A DNA stretch of 64,000 nt, taken from G963665545 sp963665545 (GTDB lineage Bacteria; Pseudomonadota; Gammaproteobacteria; Xanthomonadales; SZUA-36). Shown here one piece after another: positions 38,164 through 46,920 of this stretch (positions within the stretch are counted from its first letter, which is position 1; every line of letters begins with the position of its first letter). Below the pieces are notes generated by a model. That model was not told the origin of the DNA. It saw nothing but the letters and a program-made list of their open reading frames with translations, and did not search any database. Position numbers and translations under genes: made by a program. Location: assembly GCA_963665545.2 (NCBI GenBank), contig CAXXKZ010000007.1, positions 580,096 to 644,095 of the forward strand, given 5' to 3'.

Positions 38164-38934
38164 ATGATGTTCAGCGAAAAAGTCGCATTGGTCACAGGCG
38201 GCAGTTCCGGCATCGGTGAGGCAGTTGCCAGGATGCTGGCCGGCAATGGGGCGAGCGTCGCGGTAGTGGCCAGCAGCAACCACGACAAGGCGGCTGCAGT
38301 TTGCGATGCGATCAAGGCAGAGGGTGGCTCAGCCACGCCGTGGGTGGCCGACGTGCGCAGCGCCGACGGCGTTGCAGAATTGGTGGCGGCAGTGAAAGGC
38401 CGGCATGGCGCTATCGATTTGCTGGTCAACTCCGCCGGCGTTTACTATCCCACCCCGGTCGGTGAAACCGCCGAGGTCGAAAGCGACCGCATGCTCGATA
38501 TCAATGTCAAGGGTGTGTGGAATTGCATCAATGCGGTGGTGCCTGTGATGAAGGAAGCGGGCGGCGGCAAGATTGTTAACATCAGCTCAGTGGCGGCCTT
38601 TGTGGGCATTGGCAGTTTTGCGCTGTACTGTGCATCAAAAGCAGCCATCATGATGATGACGCGCTCATTGGCTTGCGATCTTGCCCCGTTCAACATAAAT
38701 ATCAATGCCATTGCTCCGGGCAATACGGAAACCCCGATGAACGAGGGCTTCAGGACTGATCCCGCTAACGCGGAATATCTCGCCGCAATGGAAAAGGCCA
38801 CACCCAGCAATACAACGTTTTCCAAGCCCGAGGAGATTGCCGGATTGGCGCGCTTCCTGCTCTCGGATTCGGCCCGGCCCATGCACGGCTCGACGATTTT
38901 AATCGACGAGGGCCTATCAGCCGGAATCGGCTGA
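38164..38934 (+). CDS. Short-chain dehydrogenase/reductase
   Basis: 256-residue classical SDR. Cofactor loop TGGSSGIGEAVA, NAG motif NSAGVYY, catalytic serine in VNISSVAAF and YCASK (Tyr-x-x-x-Lys), then APGNTETPM. The residues after the second beta strand (VVASSNHDKA) do not decide NAD or NADP. AAGG at 38155-38158 favours ATG 38164 or 38167. Probably oxidises or reduces an alcohol/ketone within the catabolic run. Confidence 0.92.
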   Translation: MMFSEKVALVTGGSSGIGEAVARMLAGNGASVAVVASSNHDKAAAVCDAIKAEGGSATPWVADVRSADGVAELVAAVKGRHGAIDLLVNSAGVYYPTPVGETAEVESDRMLDINVKGVWNCINAVVPVMKEAGGGKIVNISSVAAFVGIGSFALYCASKAAIMMMTRSLACDLAPFNININAIAPGNTETPMNEGFRTDPANAEYLAAMEKATPSNTTFSKPEEIAGLARFLLSDSARPMHGSTILIDEGLSAGIG

Positions 38935-38970
38935 TTTTCAGCGACAGAGGATCTGCAATCGGAGCAATTG

Positions 38971-39432
38971 ATGGCGCGCGTACCCCTCAGACTAAGAATC
39001 GCCTCATCGGGGCAATGCCCCACGTCCACCCGCAGTCATATCGAAGCGGGGGGGCACCCGCTGGTTATCGATGAACCGCCTGAACGCGGTGGGTCGGGGC
39101 AGGGTGCGACACCGCTGGAGGTACTGATGTCTTCGCTGGTTGGCTGCACCAATATCATCAGCCATCGTATCGCCAAACAACTGGACATCGATATTGACTC
39201 GATGACCGTCGAGGTGGTCGCCGATCTGGATACCCGCGTGCTCTCCGGTGAGAAAACCGAGGTCGCATTTCCCGAAGTCAGGGTGGACGTCAATGTTGTC
39301 AGTGGCTCCGCGCCGGAGGAATTCGTAGCCTTACGTGAGCGTCTGGAGCGAACCTGCCCGGTTTCTGTGCTGTTCATCCAGGCGGGCACGCGCATCGTGC
39401 ATAACTGGACCGTGACGCCGCCGGCGTCCTGA
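38971..39432 (+). CDS. OsmC family protein
   Basis: 153 residues with the two redox cysteines of OsmC/Ohr proteins (SSLVGCTN and LERTCPVS) and the glutamine/arginine-poor N-terminus SHIEAGGHPLVIDEPPERGG. OsmC/YhfA-type thiol peroxidases reduce organic hydroperoxides; some small members are only accessory. It starts 36 bases after the SDR and ends 11 bases before the MFS, so it belongs to the same transcript. Confidence 0.88.
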   Translation: MARVPLRLRIASSGQCPTSTRSHIEAGGHPLVIDEPPERGGSGQGATPLEVLMSSLVGCTNIISHRIAKQLDIDIDSMTVEVVADLDTRVLSGEKTEVAFPEVRVDVNVVSGSAPEEFVALRERLERTCPVSVLFIQAGTRIVHNWTVTPPAS

Positions 39433-39443
39433 AACTTATCCTG

Positions 39444-40712
39444 ATGTCTTCACGCGGAGATCGACCATTTTTCTTCGGCTGGTGGGTGGTGTTTGCATCC
39501 TGTTTCGGCATGCTGTTTGGCAGCTACAGCGTATTTATCGGCGTGACTTTTGCGCTGTTCGTCAAGCCCCTGGAAGCGGCGTTCAACTGGTCGCGAACAG
39601 AAATCTCTCTGGCATTGACGATATGCACTTATGTCATTGTCATCATGGCGCCGATCATCGGCGACCTGATTGACCGCTTTGGCGCGCGGCGTGTATTGCT
39701 GACATCCATGGCGTTTCTGGGTTTTGCCGTCGCCGGTCTGTCACAGTTGAATGGCTCGCTGTGGCTGCTATACAGTCTGTTTCTGATCATCGCGCTCGCC
39801 GGGTCCGGCACGATACCCACAACCTTTTCCCGTGCCTTACTGAGCTGGTTCGACCGTAAACGCGGTCTGGCGCTCGGCATTGCCCTGTCGGGAATCGGCG
39901 TGGCCGGTATCATATTGCCGCCCTTGATACAGCACACGATCTCTACGGCCGGTTGGCGCGTCACCTACCTGGGCATGAGTGCGGCCGTGCTGCTGCTGGC
40001 CTGGCCGGTGGTGTTCTTCCTGTTTCGCGACCACCCTGCCTCGATGGGTTTGTTGCCCGATGGCGACCAGGGCGCAGAACGGGGCGACACGGCAGAGCCT
40101 GCAGCAGTGCCCGGTCTGTCATTCAAAGAAGCCTTCAAATCCAAGGTATTCTGGCTGATCCTTGTCGCTTTCGTGCTGATGGGCCTGGGTGGCACCGGCG
40201 TCATTATTCATTTTGCTGCCATGATGACAGATCGCGGCATGACGCCGGCGGCGGCTGCGTTACTATTTTCCCTGTTCGGCCTGGCAATCATTGTTGGCCG
40301 GGTATCCTGCGGCTACTTGGTGGACCGCTTTTTTGCACCTCATGTTGCCGTTGGTTTTACGCTGGGCCCGGTGATTGGTATCGCCCTGCTGGCGCTAGAC
40401 AGTGGCACGTCCACGGTGCAGGTGGCCATTGTGCTGATGGGGCTCGGTTTCGGCGCTGAATTTGACCTCTTGTCATATTTCATATCCCGCTATCTTGGAC
40501 TTAGGGTCTATGGAAAAATATACGGCTTGATGTATTCGGGCTTCAGCCTGGGCGCCGGCCTCGGCCCATTGTTAATGGGCTTGTCCTACGATCGCCTGGG
40601 TTCATATACCGTGGGTCTGTGGATTATGTTTGCAACCATTTGTGTTGCCGTCGTGCTGTTCAGCCGGCTGGGCCCTTATCGCTACGGCGTCGCCGACCAC
40701 GCTGCGGGTTGA
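39444..40712 (+). CDS. MFS transporter, monocarboxylate/oxalate-formate type
   Basis: 422-residue twelve-helix transporter. FFFGWWVVFASCFGMLFGSYSVFIGVTFALFVKPLEAAFNWSRTEISL at the N-terminus and GDLIDRFGARRVLL after helix two are typical of the MCT/OFA branch that carries monocarboxylates. Part of the receptor-to-amidase run; likely moves a carboxylate substrate or product across the inner membrane. Confidence 0.9.
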   Translation: MSSRGDRPFFFGWWVVFASCFGMLFGSYSVFIGVTFALFVKPLEAAFNWSRTEISLALTICTYVIVIMAPIIGDLIDRFGARRVLLTSMAFLGFAVAGLSQLNGSLWLLYSLFLIIALAGSGTIPTTFSRALLSWFDRKRGLALGIALSGIGVAGIILPPLIQHTISTAGWRVTYLGMSAAVLLLAWPVVFFLFRDHPASMGLLPDGDQGAERGDTAEPAAVPGLSFKEAFKSKVFWLILVAFVLMGLGGTGVIIHFAAMMTDRGMTPAAAALLFSLFGLAIIVGRVSCGYLVDRFFAPHVAVGFTLGPVIGIALLALDSGTSTVQVAIVLMGLGFGAEFDLLSYFISRYLGLRVYGKIYGLMYSGFSLGAGLGPLLMGLSYDRLGSYTVGLWIMFATICVAVVLFSRLGPYRYGVADHAAG

Positions 40713-40732
40713 TGACCATTTGAGGTGACTCC

Positions 40733-41470
40733 ATGGCACTTGAACTTTATAACTCGCCCTTTTCGACCTGCAGCCAGAAAACCCGCATATGTCTTCACGA
40801 GAAAGGCCTCGCTTGGGAAAACCATGAAGTCAACCTGATCAAGTTTGAGCAATTGCGCCCGGAATACCTTGCCCTGAATCCCCATGGCGTGGTGCCGACA
40901 CTGGTGCATGATGGCGTGCCGATTATCGATTCTTCCGTCATTATTGAATATCTCGACGAGGCGTTCCCCGAGCCGGCACTGAGTCCGGCGGACGCCAAAG
41001 GCCGTGCCGGCATGCGCGCCTGGATGCGCTATTTCGAGGAAGTGCCGACTCAGGCCATTCGCGTCCCAACTTTCAATGCCTTGTTGGTGGCTCGATTGCG
41101 GGCAATGAGCGAAGAAGAATTTGAATCCCTCACGGCTGCGATGCCGCTGCGCCGGCAGTTCTATCGACGCATGAACCTCGAGGGCGGTGGCTTTGACAAA
41201 CGGGATTCAGAAGACGCGCGCCAGCGGTTGCGCAGTGTCCTTGAAAAGGTCGACGCAGCGGTCAGGGGCGCCCATTGGATTTGCGGCGATCAATTCACCC
41301 TGGCCGACATGACCCTGATGCCGACGGTGGTGCGCCTGGAGGACCTGGGTTTGGCATCGATGTGGCATGACCTGCCCGGCCTTGCGGCCTGGTACGAGCG
41401 CCTTCAGAAAAGACCGACCTTTGCAGCTACCTACCACCAAGGCACGCGCATGGCCGCCATCCCCCGCTAA
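40733..41470 (+). CDS. Glutathione S-transferase family protein
   Basis: 245 residues. N-terminal thioredoxin-like domain with a serine/cysteine active-site pattern (YNSPFSTCSQKTRICLHEKGL), cis-proline in PHGVVPTLV and DSSVIIEYL for glutathione binding; C-terminal all-helical domain ending in FTLADMTLMPTVVRLEDLGL. Bacterial relatives serve in detoxification, dehalogenation, ether cleavage or isomerisation. It is sandwiched between transporter and amidase. Confidence 0.9.
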   Translation: MALELYNSPFSTCSQKTRICLHEKGLAWENHEVNLIKFEQLRPEYLALNPHGVVPTLVHDGVPIIDSSVIIEYLDEAFPEPALSPADAKGRAGMRAWMRYFEEVPTQAIRVPTFNALLVARLRAMSEEEFESLTAAMPLRRQFYRRMNLEGGGFDKRDSEDARQRLRSVLEKVDAAVRGAHWICGDQFTLADMTLMPTVVRLEDLGLASMWHDLPGLAAWYERLQKRPTFAATYHQGTRMAAIPR

Positions 41471-41475
41471 CAGCT

Positions 41476-42987
41476 ATGGACCAACTGGCCTTCGAAGACG
41501 CCACGGCACTGTGCCAAAAAATCAGAGGTCGTGACATCAGCAGCGTAGAGCTGTTGGACCACTACATCGCCAGAATTGAACGAATCGACGGCGATATCAA
41601 CGCCGTGGTGGTGCGGCGTTTTGACTGGGCGCGCGACCGGACTCGTGCGGCCGATGCAGCGCTGGCCCGGGGTGAAGACTGGGGCCCATTGCATGGTCTG
41701 CCGATGACTATGAAAGAGGCATTTGACCTGGCCGGTTTGCCGACCTGCTGGGGCATACCGGAGTTGAAGGACAATTTGCCGGACAGCGACGCCGTGGTGT
41801 GCCAACGACTTGAAGACGCCGGCGCTATCATTTTTGGCAAGACCAATGTCCCCCTTAACCTCGCCGATTTTCAGAGTTATAACGAAGTCTATGGCACCAC
41901 GGAAAATCCCTACCAGTCCGGCCGCACCCCGGGTGGATCTTCCGGAGGGGCGGCCGCCGCTCTGGCATCCGGACTGACCGCCCTGGAGATGGGCAGCGAT
42001 ATCGGCGGCTCCATTCGCAACCCCGCCAGTTATTGCGGCGTGTATGGTCTGAAGCCGAGCTGGAACATTGTTCCGCCGCGTGGCCACGCCATGCCAGGCG
42101 TACTGACGCCCACCGACATATCCGTGGTCGGCCCCATGGCCCGCAGCGCCAGGGACCTGGAGTTGGCCCTCGGCATCGTCGCTGGTGCGGATGAATTGCA
42201 ATCCCCCGGATGGGATGTGAATCTGCCCATTCCCCGGCAGCAGTCGCTGCAGGATTTCCGGGTTGCAGTCTGGGCCAATGACCCGTTGGCGCCGGTGGCC
42301 GGGCATATTCAGCAACGGGTTATCGATGTCGGTCGCATGGTTGAAGAAGACGGCGGCAGCGTTGACTACGAGGCGCGGCCGGCCTTCGATGCCGCCGATT
42401 CGCATCGGCACTACTCCAATCTGCTCAACGCCACGATGTCGGCGCGGCGGCCACGGGCGTACTTCGAAAAATTCTGGAATCGGCGTCAGCAAAAATCATC
42501 ACCAGACCACGGGCCCGAAGCCGACTACGCCCGTTCCGTCACGCTGTTTTACCGCGAGTGGCACGAGCACAATGAACAACGCACGCGCCTGCGCTGGGCC
42601 TGGCACGATTTCTTCACTGACTTTGATCTCCTGCTCGCGCCGGTAACCTCAACGACCGCCTTTCCCCACGACCACAGCGAAGACCTGATCAAACGTGTTC
42701 TGACCGTCGACGGCGAGTCCCGGTCATATTGGGATCAAATATTTTGGGCCGGCATCAGTGGGGTGAGCTATCTGCCCTCCACGGTGTTCCCGACGGGCCT
42801 GGCAGCAGACGGACTGCCAATTGGCGTACAGGCCATAGGTCCCGAAATGGGAGATCTGACCACGATCCTGTTTGCGAAGCTGATAGCGGATCAACTCACA
42901 GCATTTACGCCGCCGCCTACGCTTACAGGTCGCGTTGGTCGCCGTGTTGCCACAGGACCTCGGACCCTCCATCGGCCCTGGCGATGA
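41476..42987 (+). CDS. Amidase (amidase signature family)
   Basis: 503-residue hydrolase of carboxylic amides. The Ser-cisSer-Lys triad is visible: lysine in LPMTMKEAF, cis-serine in TPGGSSGGAAAALASG and nucleophile in GSDIGGSIRNPA. No signal peptide. It begins six bases after the GST stop. Its last 65 bases overlap the convergent adenosyltransferase gene. With HyuAB and the EstB-like hydrolase it points to amide or lactam breakdown. Confidence 0.93.
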   Translation: MDQLAFEDATALCQKIRGRDISSVELLDHYIARIERIDGDINAVVVRRFDWARDRTRAADAALARGEDWGPLHGLPMTMKEAFDLAGLPTCWGIPELKDNLPDSDAVVCQRLEDAGAIIFGKTNVPLNLADFQSYNEVYGTTENPYQSGRTPGGSSGGAAAALASGLTALEMGSDIGGSIRNPASYCGVYGLKPSWNIVPPRGHAMPGVLTPTDISVVGPMARSARDLELALGIVAGADELQSPGWDVNLPIPRQQSLQDFRVAVWANDPLAPVAGHIQQRVIDVGRMVEEDGGSVDYEARPAFDAADSHRHYSNLLNATMSARRPRAYFEKFWNRRQQKSSPDHGPEADYARSVTLFYREWHEHNEQRTRLRWAWHDFFTDFDLLLAPVTSTTAFPHDHSEDLIKRVLTVDGESRSYWDQIFWAGISGVSYLPSTVFPTGLAADGLPIGVQAIGPEMGDLTTILFAKLIADQLTAFTPPPTLTGRVGRRVATGPRTLHRPWR

Positions 42988-43480
42988 CACGCGCGGCGAC
43001 GAACAGGTAATCCGACAGCCGATTGAGGTAGCGGATGCTTGCGGCATTCACGTCTTCGATCTTTGCCAGGCTTACCGTCCTGCGCTCGGCTCGGCGGCAC
43101 ACGGTTCTGGCCAGGTGACAACGTGCGGCAGATTCAGAGCCTCCAGGCAGGATAAAGTCCTTCAACGGCTCCAGATCTGCATTCAGCGCGTCGAGGTCAT
43201 GTTCCAGATCGTCGGTATATTGTGATGGAATGAGCACTGTACCTGGCATGCACAACTCGCCGCCGAGGTCGAACAACTCGTGCTGCACACGGTTGAGCGT
43301 GGCGCAAACGGCTTGCGGCAGTTTGGACGCCAGCATGAATCCCACGGCGCTGTTGAGTTCGTCCACCGTGCCATAGGCTTCGACCCGCAAGCTGTCCTTG
43401 TCGACCCGCGAGCCGTCACCCAGACCGGTCAACCCCTTGTCACCCGTGCGGGTGTAGATTTTCGATAAACGATTTCCCAT
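42923..43480 (-). CDS. PduO-type cob(I)alamin adenosyltransferase
   Basis: 185-residue ATP:cob(I)alamin adenosyltransferase (MMAB/PduO family), which makes coenzyme B12. Motifs are YTRTGDKGLTGLGDGSRVDKDSLRVEAYGTVDELNSAVG at the N-terminus and SESAARCHLARTVCRRAERR plus IRYLNRLSDYLFVAARV, where ATP and cobalamin bind. It is the only B12-cofactor gene near the mutase operon and could feed it. It converges on the amidase with 65 overlapping bases. Confidence 0.95.
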   Translation of the reverse strand: MGNRLSKIYTRTGDKGLTGLGDGSRVDKDSLRVEAYGTVDELNSAVGFMLASKLPQAVCATLNRVQHELFDLGGELCMPGTVLIPSQYTDDLEHDLDALNADLEPLKDFILPGGSESAARCHLARTVCRRAERRTVSLAKIEDVNAASIRYLNRLSDYLFVAARVIARADGGSEVLWQHGDQRDL

Positions 43481-43559
43481 GACCGAATTCTATCCCACCG
43501 GTGACCTTGAGTCGCGGCCAGCGCGCCGTGCCACGGCCTCGCCCCAACTTTGGTTGTTA

Positions 43560-43580
43560 TTTGTGCCAATCGGGCACAAA
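43560..43580. promoter_or_regulatory. Inverted repeat upstream of the DoxX gene
   Basis: TTTGTGCC (43560-43567) and GGCACAAA (43573-43580) form perfect 8-bp arms around a five-base gap, 38 bases before the DoxX start. Symmetry and place suggest a regulator binding site; the protein is unknown. Confidence 0.45.
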
Positions 43581-43618
43581 ATGATGCCTGCCTGGAAGCC
43601 CAATGCGAGGAACAAGAA

Positions 43619-44041
43619 ATGAACTTCAAGTTACTGTATCAGACGAAAGCCGGTTGGGGCATGTTATTCATGCGTGTCGTCACCGGAGTCATTTTTATTG
43701 GCCACGGCGCACCCAAATTCGGCTGGGGCAGCGATCGCAGCATTGGCGCTCTGGCCGAGTGGCTGGGCAGTATCGGTATTCCTCTACCCTCGATTGCCGC
43801 ATTCTTGGTGGCGGGTTTTGAGACTTTCGGCGGTGCATTCCTGATCATCGGACTGCTGACACGGTTCTGGAGCGCGGGGCTCGCTTTTGCGATGTTGATG
43901 GCTGTCGCTCTGGTCCACTGGGAGGCCGGCATGTTCGCCGAACACGGTTACCAGTGGGCGCTCCTGTTGCTGGCGTGCTCGCTCACACTCATGGTCGAGG
44001 GTGCGGGCAAATTGTCGGTCGACGCCAAACTCTCGTCCTGA
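43619..44041 (+). CDS. DoxX family membrane protein
   Basis: 140-residue four-helix inner-membrane protein. RVVTGVIFIGHGAPKFG, GIPLPSIAAFLVAGFETFGGAFLIIGLLTRF and ALVHWEAGMFAEHGYQWALLLLACSLTLMVEG match DoxX/YphA. ATG 43619 follows GAGGAACAAGAA and removes a non-hydrophobic leader. Members take part in thiosulfate oxidation or redox balance, but most are uncharacterised. It stands alone between convergent and divergent neighbours. Confidence 0.9.
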   Translation: MNFKLLYQTKAGWGMLFMRVVTGVIFIGHGAPKFGWGSDRSIGALAEWLGSIGIPLPSIAAFLVAGFETFGGAFLIIGLLTRFWSAGLAFAMLMAVALVHWEAGMFAEHGYQWALLLLACSLTLMVEGAGKLSVDAKLSS

Positions 44042-44092
44042 AGCCGTATTAAAGATCGTCTCAAGATCTCCCTCCAGTCCAACGGGGGTTGG

Positions 44093-45871
44093 TCAAGGCA
44101 GTAGTTTGGGTTTTACGAAGTCGTCCATGACCGTCTGGCGCAGGATATTGGGCGGCAAAATGCCCTGCCGCAACAGGAAGTCGTGGTACTCGCGCTGGTT
44201 GAATTGGCCCCGAAGCCGTAATTCTACCTCGGTGCGCATGGCCATCAAATTCATATACCCGTAGTAATACGAAGTGGCCTGGCCGGGTGCCCGGAAGGTA
44301 TAGCGATCCACCTCTTGCAGGGCCAACGGCCGGGACAAACCGACCTCGTCGATGATGAAATCCAGCGCCTCATCCCGGCCGATCAGGCCGAGGTTCAGCA
44401 TCGGGTCGAGAAACGCCCTGGCGGTGCGCATCAGGCGCGCCTTGAGCCCGAACAGCTGACCTTCCAGCGGCAGGTATTCATTTACGATCGCTTCGGAGTA
44501 AAGCCCCCAGCCTTCGACATTGGCGCTGTTCATGGCGTATATGACGCGCGCTTCGGACACGCCGTTCTCGACCATAAAAGCGAATTGCATTTCGTGGCCA
44601 GGCCGCGCTTCATGGGCGGTCAGGGACCAGGATGAGGCAGGACTCCCAAAGTCGGTCATGGCTTCCCCGCTGTCGTCACCCGGGTTGCTGGTGACCAGCA
44701 CGAATTCGCCGGGCTGCCCGGTGTTGCCAATTAATTGCGGCGGGCTGAGGAAGGGCGCCGGCACGGCAGCTGATTCGGCCTCGGTCGCAAGGCGTATGAC
44801 CGCATCGCGCTGCGGCAGGCTGACGATATCGTGTTGCCGCAAAATGTCTTCAAGGGCTTCCAGTTTGGCTCGGTAAAAGACCATGATTTCGTCTGCAGGG
44901 ATCTGCTCGCGGGATAATTCCTTCATGACCTCGCGGTAGTCGCCCGAAGGCAGGCCGCGCTCAGCAGCGATCAGCCGTGAAATGGACTGCATCTGTCGCT
45001 GGATGTCGGCGAAGCCCAATTGTGCCGCCTGGATCAGTTGCTTCGGAGCCATGTCGACACCGTAATTCTTCAAATTGTCCGCATATATTGCCGCCGGCAA
45101 ACGGTGCTCCGTCCGTGCACGCGGCAACATCTGCTCTCGTAGCCACCCTGCGTATTCGTCCAGTTGACTGGTGAGAACCCCGAGATCGTCATGCCAGCCT
45201 TCCAGGCCCGATTCGGTGAACACCTGAGCCAATCCTTCCCTGTAACGAGCGACATTGTCCAGGTCTTTTTCGAGTTGCACGCGGTAGGGCCCAATCAGGC
45301 CGGCGACATCAAATCGTTCCTGGGTCCGCGCTTGAGCAAGTTCGGTAATGGCCGTGGTGCCGGGCGCCTGCCCGGTGTACTTCGCTAGGCGGCTGAACGC
45401 GGCCGGGTAGCGCGCCGGGTCATTGCGTGGGTCAAGCAGGCTGCGGAAACTGTTGTACAGGTTCTGGGAGAGGTTGAAATAAGGCAGCATGTATTGTCGC
45501 TCCAGTGCATCTGAGATCTGCTGGTCCTTTAAAGCCTTGGTCAGAATATCCAGGTCCTGCAGAACGCGGGGGTCCTCGGTGGTGCTCTTGCGTTCTTCAA
45601 TTGACGTGATGAGCTGGCGCAGCGTCTCCTGACCCCGTTCAAAGAGTCCGGTTTGCAAATCCATGATTTCGGTATCGAATGCCTCGATGCCAAAACTGGC
45701 GACCGCCTCTGGCTGGAACCGGGCCTGTGTCATCAGCACTTCCCGGGTGTTGGCGTTGCTCTCCTCGACCCAGGAAGTCTCGGCCGTCACAAGGGGGCTC
45801 AATAGCAGGGTGGAGATAAGGGCCGCGATGGCGAATCGACGTGGTCTGGGCGATGAAGTGGTCGCGTTCAT
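44093..45871 (-). CDS. DUF885 family exported protein
   Basis: 592 residues with signal sequence FAIAALISTLLLSPLVTAE. DUF885 features include ITELAQARTQERFDVAGLIG, the metal-site-like AHEARPGHEMQFAFM, GWGLYSEAIVNEYLPLEGQLFGLKARLMRTARAFLDPML and a C-terminal RPLALQEVDRYTFRAPGQATSYYYGYM. The HExxxGH pattern suggests a zinc peptidase fold, but activity is not established for most of the family. Monocistronic. Confidence 0.9.
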   Translation of the reverse strand: MNATTSSPRPRRFAIAALISTLLLSPLVTAETSWVEESNANTREVLMTQARFQPEAVASFGIEAFDTEIMDLQTGLFERGQETLRQLITSIEERKSTTEDPRVLQDLDILTKALKDQQISDALERQYMLPYFNLSQNLYNSFRSLLDPRNDPARYPAAFSRLAKYTGQAPGTTAITELAQARTQERFDVAGLIGPYRVQLEKDLDNVARYREGLAQVFTESGLEGWHDDLGVLTSQLDEYAGWLREQMLPRARTEHRLPAAIYADNLKNYGVDMAPKQLIQAAQLGFADIQRQMQSISRLIAAERGLPSGDYREVMKELSREQIPADEIMVFYRAKLEALEDILRQHDIVSLPQRDAVIRLATEAESAAVPAPFLSPPQLIGNTGQPGEFVLVTSNPGDDSGEAMTDFGSPASSWSLTAHEARPGHEMQFAFMVENGVSEARVIYAMNSANVEGWGLYSEAIVNEYLPLEGQLFGLKARLMRTARAFLDPMLNLGLIGRDEALDFIIDEVGLSRPLALQEVDRYTFRAPGQATSYYYGYMNLMAMRTEVELRLRGQFNQREYHDFLLRQGILPPNILRQTVMDDFVKPKLLP

Positions 45872-45931
45872 GGGTTGGCGCTCCGGCAGTGATGGGCAGA
45901 TTGGAACGAGGACGCTATTCCACTAATGGAT

Positions 45932-46918
45932 TTAAGGCGCGTGGCAAAAGTCACGGTGACTGCGCACGCGGCCATCATGGAGGACAGCCATCCAGGGCAG
46001 CCCACAGTCTGCAAGAAACGGCAGGCCCTTTGTGAGTCCGAATAACAAGGCCGATGTGGCAAGCGACCCGGCCAACAAACAGGTGGGCGCCAGTACGCTA
46101 ACGCTGGAAAAGCCGTGTGAGCCATTCCAGGGGCGACTCGGACTATCGCCTGGGTTATGGCCCAGAGGCCAACCAGTGAGTGGATTGACGATATGGCCGT
46201 AGCGCACGCCATCGAACACGCTGAAGCGCTCGTAGTCACCACTGGTTGCCAGGCCACCGAGGTGGACCGGGATTCCGGCCACGGCGCTGGACGGCGCCTG
46301 TGGGTTGCAAATACCCACCTGCCAGGGGCTGCCATCAGGATGTGGTCCGAGAACATGCAGGTCGCCCCCGAGGTTGACACACGCTGAACCATGGCCGCGT
46401 TGTTTTAGCATGAGTGCCGCACGGTCAGCCGCGTATTCCTTGACGATGGCGCCAAAGTCCAGCGCTGTCCCTTCAGGCATGCGCAAACAAGGGTCATGCC
46501 ATTCGACTCGGGTCCAGCCGGTACGAAACCGTGCCGCGGCAATCTCACCTTCATTGGGCAGCGCCTTGGGCTGGTCCCACAATGCAGTCAAATACTTAGC
46601 GGTAATGTCGAACAGCCCACCGGTGAGATGATGCTGTTGGTCGGCATAATTGAGCAGGCCGGCCGTTTCCTCGTCCACCTTAATCCCTTCTGGCCGGCTG
46701 GCGTTTCGCTGCATCCGGGCGAGGAAGTTATCTGCCAGGTAATGGGAGTACTTCAGGTCCAGGCGGTCGACCTCGTCTCTGGCGGCCACTGCAGCCCGCA
46801 TTGCGCCATCAAGGTCGGATGAATGGAGATGAATTTCGCAAGGACAACCCATGCTGTTGAAGGCAAGGGACGTGATTTCGCTGTTGCTGTTAGCCGGTTG
46901 GGCTGCGACGCCATGCAT
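45932..46918 (-). CDS. apbE: FAD:protein FMN transferase ApbE
   Basis: 328 residues. ApbE attaches FMN from FAD to a threonine of exported redox proteins. Motifs are FNSMGCPCEIHL at the N-terminus, DFGAIVKEYAADRA (normally DLGGIAKGYAVD), VNLGGDLHVLG and TSGDYERF with HIVNPLTGWP, where Mg and FAD bind. The DFGAIVKE variant departs from the consensus glycines. No clear signal peptide at ATG 46918, which begins two bases after the DUF3570 stop. It is the last gene of thioredoxin-DUF4266-DUF3570-apbE. Confidence 0.92.
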   Translation of the reverse strand: MHGVAAQPANSNSEITSLAFNSMGCPCEIHLHSSDLDGAMRAAVAARDEVDRLDLKYSHYLADNFLARMQRNASRPEGIKVDEETAGLLNYADQQHHLTGGLFDITAKYLTALWDQPKALPNEGEIAAARFRTGWTRVEWHDPCLRMPEGTALDFGAIVKEYAADRAALMLKQRGHGSACVNLGGDLHVLGPHPDGSPWQVGICNPQAPSSAVAGIPVHLGGLATSGDYERFSVFDGVRYGHIVNPLTGWPLGHNPGDSPSRPWNGSHGFSSVSVLAPTCLLAGSLATSALLFGLTKGLPFLADCGLPWMAVLHDGRVRSHRDFCHAP

Positions 46919-46920
46919 GG

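Noticed and set aside
41467..42492. 341-codon open frame opposite the amidase
   Set aside because: Antisense to intact amidase-signature motifs; no family features or ribosome site.
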